Assembly: GCA_002104905.1 (NCBI GenBank)
Contig: MCFE01000552.1
Span: 1-59,217 of the forward strand
Reading direction: 5' to 3'
Length of the DNA stretch: 59,217 nt
Origin: Basidiobolus meristosporus CBS 931.73
Lineage: Eukaryota > Basidiobolomycota > Basidiobolomycetes > Basidiobolales > Basidiobolaceae
Part shown: piece after piece, positions 11,662-22,816 of the stretch
How positions within the stretch are numbered: position 1 is the stretch's first letter
How the letters are laid out: every line of letters begins with the position of its first letter
Position numbers and translations under genes: made by a program
The notes under the pieces: model-generated
The model's database searches: none
Seen by the model: the letters and a program-made list of their open reading frames with translations, nothing else
What the model was told of the DNA's origin: nothing

Positions 11662-12900
11662 ACTGTTTGGGGCTCTTTAAAGAACTTTAAGAATTTGCAT
11701 GTTCTGGGTACCCAATATCTTGGTGAAAATATTCTAGGTAAATCCTAACAAAGAGTTTGGTCAGTAATTCTCTAAGGCTTGTAGGTTATGATCTAAGTGA
11801 CTAAATTTGGCAAGTTTCTGGGTGGAATTACAAATTGTTTAAATAATCCCACTCAACTATATGCTCATTCTGACTAGTCCTAATTTTGACCTTAGATATT
11901 CAAATTTTCTCTAGTTAAAGGTTTGATAAATATACCTGCAATGATCTCATCTATATGACAGTAAACTAAGCTAACCAAGCAATACTCTATAACTTCACAT
12001 ATGAAATGATGTCTAATATCTGAGTGCTTAGTTCTAGTATGAAAAGTTGGATTTCCACCTAATTGTATACATCCTTGACTATCTTGAGATAATGAGATAG
12101 GTGTTTTTCAACATAAGATCTTGTTACAAATTCATAGAGCAGTACCTTATGAAGATATCAGTAGTTCCTTTTAGGTACCTAGAAATCCAATTCACTGCTG
12201 CAATGCAATCAGATCCACAGTTCTGATTATGCTGGCTGACAACTTCCTCTAAATATGAGAAATCTAGGCATGTTCCTGGCAAAACATAAATCAGATTGCC
12301 AACTAATGCTTTATAAGGATGGTTGGGGCTTTCAGATGGCACCAAGCAATCTTGATTTGTTTGAGTTCTGACCAAGTTAAGGTTTGTTTACACTGTGGTA
12401 GCTATCAGTTTACAGTCTTCCATTTTGTACTTCTTTAGTATAACTTGATTATACTTGGATTGGTTAGGGATAATATTTTGGGTACTTCTCTCTATGGTTA
12501 GCTTTATCCCTAGGTAGTTATTGAGGTCTCCTTGATAAGGTATCTTGAACTCTTTTGATAGGCTAGATTTAATCTCTTCCAATGTTTCTAGGTTATTGGC
12601 AGCTATAATAAGATCATTCACCAATAGAGCTAGTAGAGCTGGATTTGCTCTGTCTGGCTCATAGTGGATAAAATAGTCAGCAGTACTCCTGAGGGAACTC
12701 AAAGATTCCAAACAAGAATCTATCTTACAATTCCAGGCTCCAAGTAGAAGTTAGAGTCCATAGAGATTTTCAAGCTTACAGGCCAACTGGGGGTTATCTT
12801 GGTTAGTAAACCTATTGGGCTGGTCCCTATACATGTCTTCATCTAGTTCCCCATGCAACAATGCAGCCTTTACATGGGTTTTATGTATAAAAACTTAAGG
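11662..12900 (-). mobile_element. Truncated Ty1/copia fragment E (RT, RNase H, partial 3' LTR)
   Basis: Minus-strand fragment of the A/B/D copia family. The partial 3' LTR covers about 11,662-11,843 and is broken inside the LTR exactly where Tnp2 copy T2 ends. RNase H and RT remains run from 12,124 to about 12,900: [29 protein letters not shown] (VDD altered to VND), YLGIKLTIERSTQN, YKMEDCKLIATTV. The reading is broken by several stops. The 5' end is missing beyond about 12,900, in mid-RT. The order PPT then LTR and the minus orientation are clear. Confidence 0.8.
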
Positions 12901-12984
12901 GACTTATTGAGGCTGAACCACAGTTGTAGAGTCTTCTGGAGTGAGAAATTATTGTTGTTTTACTGTTATTCAATCCTAACTGCC

Positions 12985-13560
12985 CATGGAACAAGTCAAG
13001 TGCATTCTGCTTGGCCTTGTGTTCCTGATGGTCCCTTGGTATGCTGGCCTTAAGGTGTTGGCATGCTAGACTTCTGACAGCCTCTTGAATATTAGCCTAC
13101 TCTTCATTATTGCTCTTAATGGCTTTACAGATCCTCAACATATTTTGATTTTGGGTTTTGGCATAAGCACCACATTGTCTCCCTCCCATGTTGTGATAGG
13201 TTTTTCTGAGGGTTTTATCTTTGGGCACCATTGTTGTGATTCAAAGACTCTGTGGTGTTCCTCTGCTGTTACATTGGGAAATTGCTTAACTCTTGGCTGT
13301 GACATAGTGCTACATTAGATCATTCTTTGCAGCAAAAAAACTGCTTTCTTTACCTGGGATATTGATTGCTCTACACCTTTTATCCGCTCATTCTGTTTCT
13401 GGACTATTTTCTGATTTCTCTGGGCCATTGCATGTATCCTATCAGTCACTGCACCTAATTGCTTCATTAATGCTTTAGTATGAGCTGACCACATACTTGC
13501 TAATGTGGGTGGTGGTGATGTTATGAAGGCTGCTTGCTGGTCTTCAACTGATGCTAAATG
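12985..13560 (-). pseudogene. Unidentified coding remnant, second copy of 9,000-9,560
   Basis: The minus strand from 13,560 is open for nearly 80 codons and contains a coiled-coil-like segment (KALMKQLGAVTDRIHAMAQR, then NERIKGVEQSISQVKKAVFL). A TAA and a short gap precede MSQPRVKQFPNVTAEEHHRV, then PITTWEGDNVVLMPKPK. It shares the motifs FPN..AEE and P...W.G..V...PKPK with 9,061-9,360, so the alignment is at protein level in the same frame. It could be a gag N-terminus or an accessory ORF of another element. I cannot name the protein. It directly precedes, on the opposite strand, the Tnp2 fragment at 13,551. Confidence 0.4.
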
Positions 13561-14229
13561 GCTTTCATGTTGAAGCGCATATTATCATCCGCATTGGAGA
13601 TGCCCCAGCCATCAGCAAGATAGCTGGCTTTTCTGTGCACAATGGATGGTATTGCTGTCAACTGTGTGAGATCCAGGGGATATACCCCATAGCTCACACA
13701 AATTATTATCACCCCAACACCAGGACTAAGGACATCATCTTCCCACAGAGAGAATTTACAGAAGTAAGCATGCAATTGCAGTACAGTTGGCATGCTATAA
13801 GTCATTGGCTGGAATATGGAATCAATTGGAAACCAGAGATACTTAGGATAGAGGGTATCTGTTGAAGCAAACGCTTTCCACTGAGAGCAATTGGTTTGCT
13901 TCTCAGCATTATCCCTATACTGATTACTCAGTTGTATATGGGGCGTTTCAAGCTAAATGAGCCCTTCAAGATACCAGAGAAATTTTAAAGAATTGGCTAG
14001 ATATTACAGAGCATCTGCTACCCTAAGCACTTCTCACCTGTTCCAATCAATATCCATATGCATATGCAACTATACAAATGCAAAGACTGGATGAACTGGA
14101 TGTGAATTTATTCAAGTAGCTCTCTGAGGCCATTCCTACCAAGAGCACATTGGAAGCACTGGGAGTCATATGTGGACGTTGTAGGAATATTTATCCAGAA
14201 TTGGATCACCAATGCCCACATGTCACATC
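13551..14229 (+). pseudogene. Tnp2-type transposase fragment, copy T3 left part
   Basis: Open for 105 codons (13,551-13,865) and then decayed. It contains IRIGDAPAISKIAGFSVHNG followed by WYCCQLCEIQGIYP, a close match to the conserved centre of fungal Tnp2/Plavaka transposases (GD.PA..K..GF.GHN....CR.CEI.G), including the GD Asp thought to be catalytic. Downstream come decayed stretches matching T2 and T4 (about 13,930-14,229). The reading stops at 14,229, where copia A inserted. The remainder resumes at 19,576 after the ACATC duplication. This best-preserved piece is the anchor for the family identification. Confidence 0.75.
14225..14229. repeat. Target-site duplication of copia A, left
   Basis: ACATC immediately before the 5' LTR, repeated at 19,576-19,580. 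Confidence 0.9.
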
Positions 14230-14577
14230 TGTTGTAAAAATTTGTATTTCCACCTAAATATTCACCTAACTTAGTCACTTAGATCATTACCTTTAAATTC
14301 TGGAGAATACTGACCAAATTCCTTGTTGGGATTTACTTAGAATATTTTCACCAAAATACCAGGTACCCAGAGCTTGAAAATTCTCACATTTGTCCAAACA
14401 GCCTCAAGCTTTGCACACATGCTCCTGGGTCCTTTCTTAACCTTTTCTACAAGTTTGCTAAGCCAAGTCCATGTAAAGGTATAAATACTTCTTTTACTGT
14501 CAATAAATCATTATGTGAAAACCACATAATCTACTTGTCCTCCCAATCACTTCCAATACCTCCAGACTCTTACAACA
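14230..14577 (+). repeat. 5' LTR of copia A
   Basis: 348 bp. Contains a TATA-like 'gtataaata' at about 14,479-14,487, shared by other copies of this LTR and the probable promoter. Confidence 0.9.
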
Positions 14578-14590
14578 GGTTATGAGCCCC
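14578..14590 (+). other. Copia A primer-binding site: anticodon arm of initiator tRNA-Met, overlapping gag ATG
   Basis: GGTTATGAGCCCC begins at the first base after the LTR. GGTTATGAGCCC is the exact complement of GGGCUCAUAACC, nt 28-39 of yeast-type initiator tRNA-Met, which spans the anticodon CAU. Priming would therefore start from a tRNA fragment ending at nt 39, as established for Drosophila copia. The ATG of this site (14,582-14,584) is also the first codon of the gag frame. Confidence 0.8.
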
Positions 14591-17500
14591 AAACTGTCAC
14601 TCTCTGCAATGTCTACAACTGCTATTACTGGAACTTTTCCCTCTGCTGAAAAGTTGGAAGGATCTAACTACCAAGTGTGGAAGGTGAAGATCAAGATGCT
14701 GCTACAAGAAAGGGGCCTTTGGGATATTGTCATGGGAGAAGAATGCCCTCCTAAAAATGTGGGAGAGGAAGCCTAAAGTGCCAGAAGAAAGAACAAAGTG
14801 CCTTTAACTGCATTTGCCTTAATATTAACTACAAATTGCTAATTCAATGCTCAAGAGCAAAAACAGCAAAGAATGCCAGGAAGGCATTAGAAGACACCTA
14901 CCAGTCATGCTCAGCTGCTAAGAAAATGTATCTGAGGCACAAATTCTTTACAACAAAGATGCTGCCAGGAGAAGAAATGAAAAATGTAATTAACAGAATT
15001 ACCCTGCTTGTAGATGAAATGGAATCTGTGGGCATACCAACTACTGATGAGAATGTGGTAGTTACCATCCTGAATAGCCTGACAGACAAGTTTCAGGGCC
15101 TTGTATCAGCCCTAGAGTCCAGAACTGAAGATCTGACCTTAAAGTAAATATATGGAAGGCTCCTGGATGAAGAATTAAGAAAATTAAGTGCCAATAAGAA
15201 GGAAGAAGAAGATGCTTTAATAAGTAATGATAACCAACAAAGAAGGTACCCAAGACCCTACAAAGGCAACAGCAACCTGTTTTGCAACTACTGCAAAAGG
15301 AAAAGACACACATCAGACCGGTGCTTCAAAAAGAAAGATAGTCTGCAGAAAAAGCCTGAATATGGAAATGCTACAACAACTGAAGATAGACTATTCATAT
15401 CTGCACTAAATATGACCACAAACAAGGATTCTCAGACCTGTTATATTGACTCTGGAGCATCTCAACACTATACACACCTAATAGAACTTTTTACCCAATA
15501 TTAAGAAATTCCAATTGAGAAGGTATTCATGGGTTACAATAGAACACTCAATGCAGTGGGAGAAGGAACTATCCAAGTAAACCTAAGAAGCAGTGAAGGA
15601 AGCCATACTCTGATCTTTAAAGAAGTACTCTGTGTACCAGATATAGCCAAGAATCTACTATCTGTAAGCAAGGCCACTGCAGAAGGACTCAGTTTCAGCT
15701 TTGACAATTCTGGATACAAGATCACTGATCATAATGGTGCCTGTATTACTTAGGGTATCAGAGATCAGAATCTATACAACTTGACTTATATTCCATCATA
15801 TTTGAAAGCCAATATAAGTAGCTTAAATGAAGAAACACCAATGCTTTGGTACAGGAGTTTGGGCACATCAATTTTGATTATTTGTGCAAAATGATCAATG
15901 ATCAGCTATTTTCTGGAGTAAAAATTGATCCCCCAGCTAGTTTGAAGCACTGTGGAGCCTGCATATTTGGGAAACAAGCCAGACAACCATTCAAGAGCTC
16001 TGTGTTGGTCAAAACTAAGTAAAAATTAGCTCTAATGCATTCAGATCTATATGGACCTATGCAAACTTATCCTTAGGAGGGATTAAGTATTTGATCTCCT
16101 TTATTGATGATTGTACAAGATACATGTGGGTCTACTTCATGGAGAGAAAGGAAGAAGCTATGAGTAAGTTCAGGGAGTTTAAGGCCATGGTGAAGAGAGA
16201 AACTGGTGAAAAACCAAGAAATACGCTCTGACAATGGTGGAGAATATACCTCAAAACTCTTCATATACTTCGGCAAAATTCATGGGATAAAGCAAGAGAC
16301 TACCGTACCATACTCCCCACAGCAAAATGGAGTAGCAGAATGTGCTAACTGATCAATAATTGATATGGCAAGATCTATGATCCATGATCAAAAATTATCC
16401 TATGATTTTTGGGTGGAATCAGTTGCCACTGCTGTATATCTTAAAATAGGAGTTATAACAGAATACTTTATGGCTCTTCTCCATTTGAAGCATGGTATGG
16501 ATACCAACCAAGTGCAGAACATCTAAGAATACTAGGGTGTACAGCATATGCCAAGAAACTGCCTGCAAAGCAGTCAAAATTTGAACCAAAAATGTAAAAT
16601 GCATATTTTTGGGTTACTGCAATGAGAGTAAAGCATACAGACTCTACAATATCAAGGCAAAGAAACTAATCAAGTCCAGGGATGTGTTGTGTGATGAGAA
16701 TTCAAAATTTTCACAAAAATGACATCAGATGATGAAGAGAATCTGATCTCAAGTCCACCAATTTGTCAGGACTGAATCACAGCAAAACAATGAAATATCT
16801 TTCACTCCAGACAACTCTACAACCAAGGTTCAGCCAGAATCAGTGCCCAGGAATAACCCAGAAGTGATCATTCTAGTTTTCAATGCCCGGAGATCCAATT
16901 GGACAAGAAATAGCCCAAAATACTAGACTTGTTCCGATGGATAGCACCACATTGAGCCATGAGTGCCAAATGATGCCAAAGTGAGCCACGGAGGCCAAGT
17001 GAGCCTATATTTGGCTACAGAGTGTGAAGCATAGTTCTGCATCTTCATGCAAAGCAGCCCTTGTGTTTCACCCATTGTGTTGGAGAAAATCCATTTTTTG
17101 ACCTTTTTTTAAGGTCAATGTTGTACAGGATGTGTAAGAGCACAGAAGAACCGTAGACATGCATCAGGTACCCAATGCCCATGGCACTCTGAATCTAGCT
17201 CCTGTGGCTTGTAACATGTCACAAAAATGAATGGCACTATCTTGGTCCACTGGTACTATCTGGCACTAAAGTGCTTTCTGTTGATCTTACTTTAGGGCTA
17301 ATAATTAAATATAGTGCAAGTTAGTACCAGTGGACCAAGATAGTGCCATTCATTTTTGTGACATGTTACAAGCCACAGGAGCTAGATTCATAGTGCCATG
17401 GGTATTGAGTATCAGATGCATATCTTCAATCCTTTTGTGCTCCTACACATCCTGCACAACATTGATCCACAAAAAAACATCAAAAAATGGATTTTCTCCT

Positions 17501-19215
17501 GCATCATAGGTGAGACACATGGGCTACTTTGCATGAAGATGCAGAGCAATTGTTCACACTCTGTGACCAATTATAGGTTCACTTGGCCTCTCTGGCACAC
17601 TATGGCATCATTTAGCACTCATGGCTCAATGTGGCACTCTCCAATGGAACAAGTCTACTATATCAATGAGGGTCCAAACTTAGCCTGCACCTATTCAGTT
17701 CATATTGATGAACCCAAGACTGTAAAAGAGGCCCTAAATAGCGCTCAGACAAAGTTTTGGAGATCTGCAATGACTGAAAGTATCAGGCCCTGATGGAATA
17801 TCAAACTTGAGACTTATGATGTTACAATTGAAATATATAAAGTAAGAATTGTGGCCAAAGGATACTCTCAAACAAAAGGACTTCACTATACTGTGACCTT
17901 TGCACTGGTAGCCAAGTTTAATTCCATCAGATTTATATTGGCCATTGCATCCAGAAATAAGTTTTTTATTCATCAAATGGATGTAAAAACTGCATTTTTA
18001 AATGAAGAACTTGATGAGGACATGTATATGGACTAGGCTGATGGGCTTGCTAACCATGATAGCCCCCATTTGGTCTGCAAGCTTAAAAAGTCACTATATG
18101 GTCTCAGACAATCACCAAGAGCCTGGAATTGCAACATAGATTCTTATTTGGAATCTTTGAGTTTCAAAAGGAGTAATGCTGACTATGGTATAAACTATAA
18201 GCCAGATAGAGCAAATTCAGCTCTATTAGCTCTATATGTGAATGATCTTATTATAGCCACCAGTAATCTAGCAACATTTGGAAGAGACTAAGTGCAGCCT
18301 ATCTAAAGAGCTCAAGATGTCCAATCTAGGAGAACTCAGTCACTACTTAGGGATCAAGTTCTCCATAGACAGAAGTACCCAGACTATTACCCTTAGCCAA
18401 TCCAAGTATATTCAGGATATACTAAAGAAGTATTGAATGGAAGACTGTAAACTGGCAGCTACTCCAAAGGAGACAAAGCTTAGCTTGGGCAAAACTCAAC
18501 CAAATCAAGAGAGCTTGGTGCCATCTGAAAGCCCTGTCTTTCCTTATCAATCTATGGTTGGCAGTCTGATGTATATCATGCTTGGAACACGTCCAGATAT
18601 CTCATATTTAGTGGGAGTTGTCAGCCAACATAATCAGAACTATGGATCTGATCATATTGCAGCAGTTAAGCAGATTTTAGATACCTAAAAGGAACTGATG
18701 ATATCTGCTTACAATACACTTATAAGGACTCAGAACAGGATCTTGTGGGATACTCTGATGCTGATTGGGGACAAAATTTGGAAGACAGAAGATCCACCAC
18801 AGGATACACCTTTCTTTACTGTAAAGGAGCAATTTCATGGAATTCAAGAAAGCAACCAACCATTGCACTTTCTACCACAGAGGCAGAGTATATGGCAGCC
18901 TTTGAAGCTACAAAAGAAGCAATGTGGTTAAGAAAGCTTTTTACAGATTTAGGCCTATGTCAAAAAATGCCTGTTACTTTATTTCACAATAATCAAGGAT
19001 GTCTACAATTAGGTAGAAATCCAACTTTTCATGCTAGAACCACGCACATAGATATAAGACATTATTTCAAACGTGAAGCTATAGAAAATAACTTTGCTAG
19101 CTTAGCTTATTGTCCTACAGATGAAATGATTGCAGACATATTTACCAAACCATTAGCTAGAGGCAAGTTTGAATATCTTAGGTCAAAATTAGGACTGGTC
19201 AGTATGCACATTTAG
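14582..19215 (+). pseudogene. Copia A gag-pol (Gag, protease, integrase, RT, RNase H), broken
   Basis: Gag starts MSPKLSLSAMSTTAITG and contains the family signature NYQVWKVKIKMLLQERGLWD. The first TAA is at 14,774-14,776. The nucleocapsid knuckle is CNYCKRKRHTSDRC; one of its Gly positions is Arg. The protease has YIDSGASQHY (about 15,440-15,470). The integrase is shifted and carries several stops (about 15,840-16,700). RT resumes after the fold-back insertion: [33 protein letters not shown] and ALYVNDLIIATS, where YVDD reads YVND. RNase H at about 18,745-19,215 is open and well kept: DADWGQNLEDRRSTTGYTFL, ALSTTEAEYMAA, DIFTKPLARGKFEYLRSKLG. With many stops this copy is dead. Confidence 0.88.
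16926..17655. mobile_element. Fold-back (near-palindromic) element FB1 inside copia A
   Basis: 730 bp bounded by GACTTGTTCC and its complement GGAACAAGTC and flanked by TACTA on both sides (16,921-16,925; 17,656-17,660). The two halves are reverse complements over roughly 335-350 bp each, with a short centre near 17,270-17,325. The empty site is visible in copia B (37,140-37,160), so the insertion is certain. There is no transposase. Each half contains repeated TAGTGCC/GGCACTA words. A reading frame through the right arm (from 17,398) is a by-product of the palindrome. A second copy is FB2. Confidence 0.88.
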
Positions 19216-19226
19216 CTGAGTGGGAG

Positions 19227-19575
19227 TGTTGTAAAAATTTCTATTTCCACCTAAACATTCACCTAACCTGGTCACTTAGATCATTACCTTCAAATCCTTG
19301 AGAATACTGACCAAATTCCTTGTTAGGATTTACTTATAATATTCTCACCAAAATACCAGGTACCCAGAACATGAAAATTCTCACAGTTGTCCAAACAGCC
19401 CCAAACTTTGTACACATGCTCTTAGGACCTTCCTAAACCTATCCTAAGTGTTGGTTATGCCAAGATCATGTAAAAGTATAAACACTACTTTTACAATCAA
19501 TAAATCATTAAGCAAAAACCACATAATCTACTTGTCCTCCCAATCACTTCCAAAATCTCCAAGACTCTTACAACA
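19227..19575 (+). repeat. 3' LTR of copia A
   Basis: 349 bp, TGTTGTAA...TTACAACA, followed by the duplication ACATC (19,576-19,580). Confidence 0.9.
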
Positions 19576-20890
19576 ACATCTACATCTGTTGTGCAAGGAG
19601 TTTGTAACAGGATATGAGCAGCTATACTACAAACATATAGCTGAACATGTAGATATCTGCCATTAATGTATTCATTCTCCACTCCAACTTACTTGGTGAG
19701 TGGAGAATATTGGTCCTTGCTTCACCTTTTGGGAGTTTCTTATGGAGTAGATGTGTGGGGAGAGAGGAAGACAAGTCAAGTTGCAGGTACTGCCATATCC
19801 CAATCTCATCAAGAGTGTTACCTTCAAGTCTGTGATAGATGTGATGAGTTGGTACTTTGAGGACAGCCAGAAAGAGTTCAAAAATACTGAGGACAGATGC
19901 ATATATGGAGACACCTATGCCTATGGCATTAAAAATCTAAACAGCCCCAATGCGTGTGTAATCAGTTAAGTAATGCAAAGTTGGGTTGGATGCAACAAGG
20001 AACTAATTTTTATTAGGAAAGCTCAACCAAAGTATGTCCGGTTTCTCTTGGTTACAAGCCAACTTCTACATCATTCAATATGGAATTCTCATAAACAAGA
20101 GTCAGAGCACACCTACAAGGGGGACTAGAATCCAGCAGGGAGAAGAAATATATTGGCTAAATACCAAAGGGTTCTTTGCAAATATTCAGGAGGTATTGAT
20201 GGCAGAAGTGGCAGCAAACAAGCATGTATTTGCAAGATGTATATGTTACCAGCAGTACAAAGTATATACCACTTTGCAAGTATCACACTTAAAAGCTGTA
20301 AAGTTGAGGTGATAGAAGTATGTCAATTGTGGCAGGTGTGTGTATTTGTAGAGGTTAGTAAGCAGGAGGCCATAGTATTTTTTGATTCAAACTATATGTG
20401 GAATACCCAAGGTAGTACTGGGTAAGCAGATAAAGAGGGGTAATTCTACAGTGGAATATATAGATTGTACAAGGGGAGGTAGAAAATGGAAATGCCACTT
20501 GATAAACAGGTATGGTAGCATTGTACAGAACCAGCTGTAGGCTCCTATACTGCCATCATAATGCCATTAAATACTTGCAATGATGCTGTCAAATCACTGT
20601 CAAGTTTTTTGCTATATATGGGATATGGATGTTCTGGCCAGTTGGATCCATTTAAAATAGTTGTAGAGCGTATCAAGACCACAACAATGCCAGCATTTAC
20701 TGCCACAGTACCAATTGAGCCCCATCAATTTGTTAACTCTATTTGGCAGTAAATTTAGCCAAATGCCATTGTGATCCGGTCATCAAATTGTTCTGAGGGT
20801 CACTAATTCCAAGCTGCTGGTGTTACAACAGTCTCCAAACAGGATCCCAATGGCTGATCTGAATTGGATCCATCTGCAGCGTAGTGGGGT
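19576..20890 (+). mobile_element. Tnp2/Plavaka-like transposon fossil, copy T3 right part
   Basis: Continues the transposase C-terminal region interrupted at 14,229: LLCKEFVTGYEQLYYKHIAE, then the region matching the family pattern H.LLH....I...GP.W.FWEFPME...G (decayed here, clear in T4), then MDVMSW-type and TYAYGIK-type stretches. The non-coding 3' part (about 20,100-20,880) aligns with T2 and T4. It lacks the last bases including the ATAGGG end, so the terminus is truncated near 20,890. Confidence 0.7.
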
Positions 20891-21357
20891 CACAGCAACA
20901 CCCACTGACATTTGTGCTCATTCCCATATTTTCTACTTCCCTATTTTTCTACCACCCATATTTTAGTATTATCCCATTTGTCTTACTTGATCCATACTAT
21001 CGCATAAGCTGGCTGACTATCACACCTGCTTACCTTATTACATAGGTTATCCCTCACTTTATATACATTTACATGATGTAAGTGTTTTATATTGGGCAGG
21101 TACCTATGCTGGTACCTGTAAATATGACAAAGCTGTGTCACCATCCCTACCACTTTCATTCCATATATGGTATCTCAATGTTACACAGGTTTCAGAATAC
21201 TGATTACTGATTGGTTGGGAGTGCTTTGCCTCTTGGAGCCTTCAGGTACCTAATTTGAACATTTGTAGCCCATTCTGATGTCATTAAGATTTTTATTAGG
21301 CCACTGGAATCATCTAGAACACCACAATTAGTTATCACTTTGCCAGTGAGAAAGGTG
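20891..21357. other. Interval with no recognisable feature
   Basis: AT-rich, CpG-poor sequence between the T3 remnant and a fold-back fragment. All frames are closed and I recognise no element ends. Confidence 0.4.
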
Positions 21358-21460
21358 AACTTGTTCTGTTGGATAGTGCCACATAGTGCCAGCCTGTTTA
21401 TAGAGCCGGATCAATTTGGCACTTTTTGGCACTATCTGGCACTATAATTTCTACCATAAT
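21358..21460. repeat. Degenerate fold-back fragment (FB-related)
   Basis: Starts 'gaacttgttctgttggatagtgccac', closely matching the FB1/FB2 left end (GACTTGTTCC.TTGGATAGTGCC), and contains several GGCACT words. The right half cannot be followed. Confidence 0.5.
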
Positions 21461-21539
21461 GCCAGTGGTAAGATATAGTTACTGGTAATCTTATTGTATC
21501 TTACTTATGTTGCATAGAATAGCGCTTTCCTTGCATTAT

Positions 21540-22415
21540 TTACTCTTCATGATGCTCCAGACACATTTCTCTCAGTGGATGTCTTCTTGTATGAATATAC
21601 TGTACATTGATAAGTATCTTAACTATTTTACCTATTCTGCTGTTTTCTCCTATATAAGACTTTCCTCCATATTTACCAGCCAATATGCTGAATCTCTTCA
21701 GATATCCAAATATTTGCTCAGCCTTCACTCTGCAATGATTAAATATCTCATTGTAGAGCTTCTGCTTTCTGATAAGCATACCATTCCTTGGCTTCCTATA
21801 TGCTTTAATACATCCTAATCTCTGACAATCCTCTCCTGTATAAGCTAAGTCTGCCACACATTTCTCCTGTCTACTGAATTCTGGATGATTCTCTACCCAG
21901 AGGGCTTTGTCATGCCTGCTTCCATCAAATGACTCACTACACCAGATAATGTTACCCTCAATGTCAGACAGTGCTTGAAACTTCAAACAGTGTGCCTTGT
22001 ACTTGCCAGAATAAAAGTGCCTCTGCCCTCTAGAAGGTCTGTTAATCCTGACTGAGAGGGTATCCAAAAAAATCCTTATATGGAACTTTTTGCTGAACAT
22101 GCTGGGATATGGAAATCTATTGGAGCTTCTGAACCTAGTACTCCAAGCTTGCTCTAATTCATTCATACCCTCTGCAAGGTGGTTCTCCATTGCTGTCAGC
22201 TGGGAATGAAAGCTTCTAGGACCTTTGTTGTCATGGATGGTGTGATGAGACCTTGTATGGCAATAGTTCTTGTAATAGCACAGAAGCTTAACAAGAGATC
22301 CCCATGAGTAGGTTGGGGTAGATGGTCCACAGTACTTGGTATAAATCTCCTCTAGTGTGTCAAAAGGAAATCCAGTGGTAGTGATGGGATTGATGAGAAC
22401 AGATCATTCAGATGA
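21540..22415 (-). pseudogene. PIF/Harbinger-type DDE transposase
   Basis: Read from about 22,415 to 21,540 on the minus strand. About 75 codons (from VLINPITTTGFPFDTLEEIY) are open upstream of the ATG at 22,190-22,188, then 216 codons follow without a stop. The DDE_Tnp_4/Harbinger pattern is clear: FLDTLSVRINRPSRGQRHFY then SGKYKAHCLKFQALSD, CSESFDGSRHDKALW, VADLAYTG, and RVKAEQIFGYLKRFSILAG. The catalytic triad is visible as D in FLDT, D in VADLAY and E in KAEQIF. A TGA about 10 codons above VLINP suggests either a short 5' exon or N-terminal decay. No terminal inverted repeats were found by eye. It is the most intact DNA-transposon gene here. Confidence 0.8.
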
Positions 22416-22465
22416 GTAAGTGATATTAAAACTGGCTGGTGCTTGGGCTGAGGCAAATTGATTTG

Positions 22466-22816
22466 ATTTAGCACAATCTGCTTTAATTATCTGATTTTCT
22501 AAGCTTTATGAATAAATCTCCATCAATTGTCGTGCATCCCATCATAAGGTTGCAAAAATCATCCTCAAACAATGACTTAATATTTTTATTGATGCTTTAC
22601 TCACAAGTCTATAATCAGATAGGAAATCTTCAATATATGGGATTGGATCTGTATCAATGCAATCCAACATACATAATGCATAATAAATGGAAAACTCAAC
22701 AATTGCATTGGTTTTCATATATACTTCATATAAGACCAGGTTGATGCCAATACACTGCTGTATAAGTATCCAAATCCATCACTATGGTCCCTATTTCAAG
22801 TCTCAAATGATCTTTA
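22466..22816. other. Spacer between Harbinger transposase and divergent ORF
   Basis: About 350 bp of AT-rich sequence with no gene. If the flanking ORFs belong to one Harbinger element, this would hold the divergent promoters. Confidence 0.35.

Larger units (their letters stand above)
14230..19575 (+). mobile_element. Ty1/copia LTR retrotransposon, element A
   Basis: 5.35-kb element with LTRs 14,230-14,577 and 19,227-19,575 and 5-bp duplications ACATC. The ends TGTTGTAA/TTACAACA are perfect inverted repeats. The internal order is PBS, gag, protease, integrase, RT, RNase H, PPT (GAGTGGGAG, 19,218-19,226). LTR divergence is roughly 10% by eye, higher than D. A 730-bp fold-back element (16,926-17,655) is inserted between integrase and RT. 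The whole element lies inside Tnp2 copy T3: removing it and one ACATC restores continuity with T4-like sequence. Confidence 0.93.

Noticed and set aside
17398-17793. 131-codon frame in the fold-back element, with a similar one on the minus strand at 30,239-30,499
   Set aside because: Both run along the same palindromic arm of FB1 and FB2 and show no domain; FB1's frame only ends in copia sequence by read-through.
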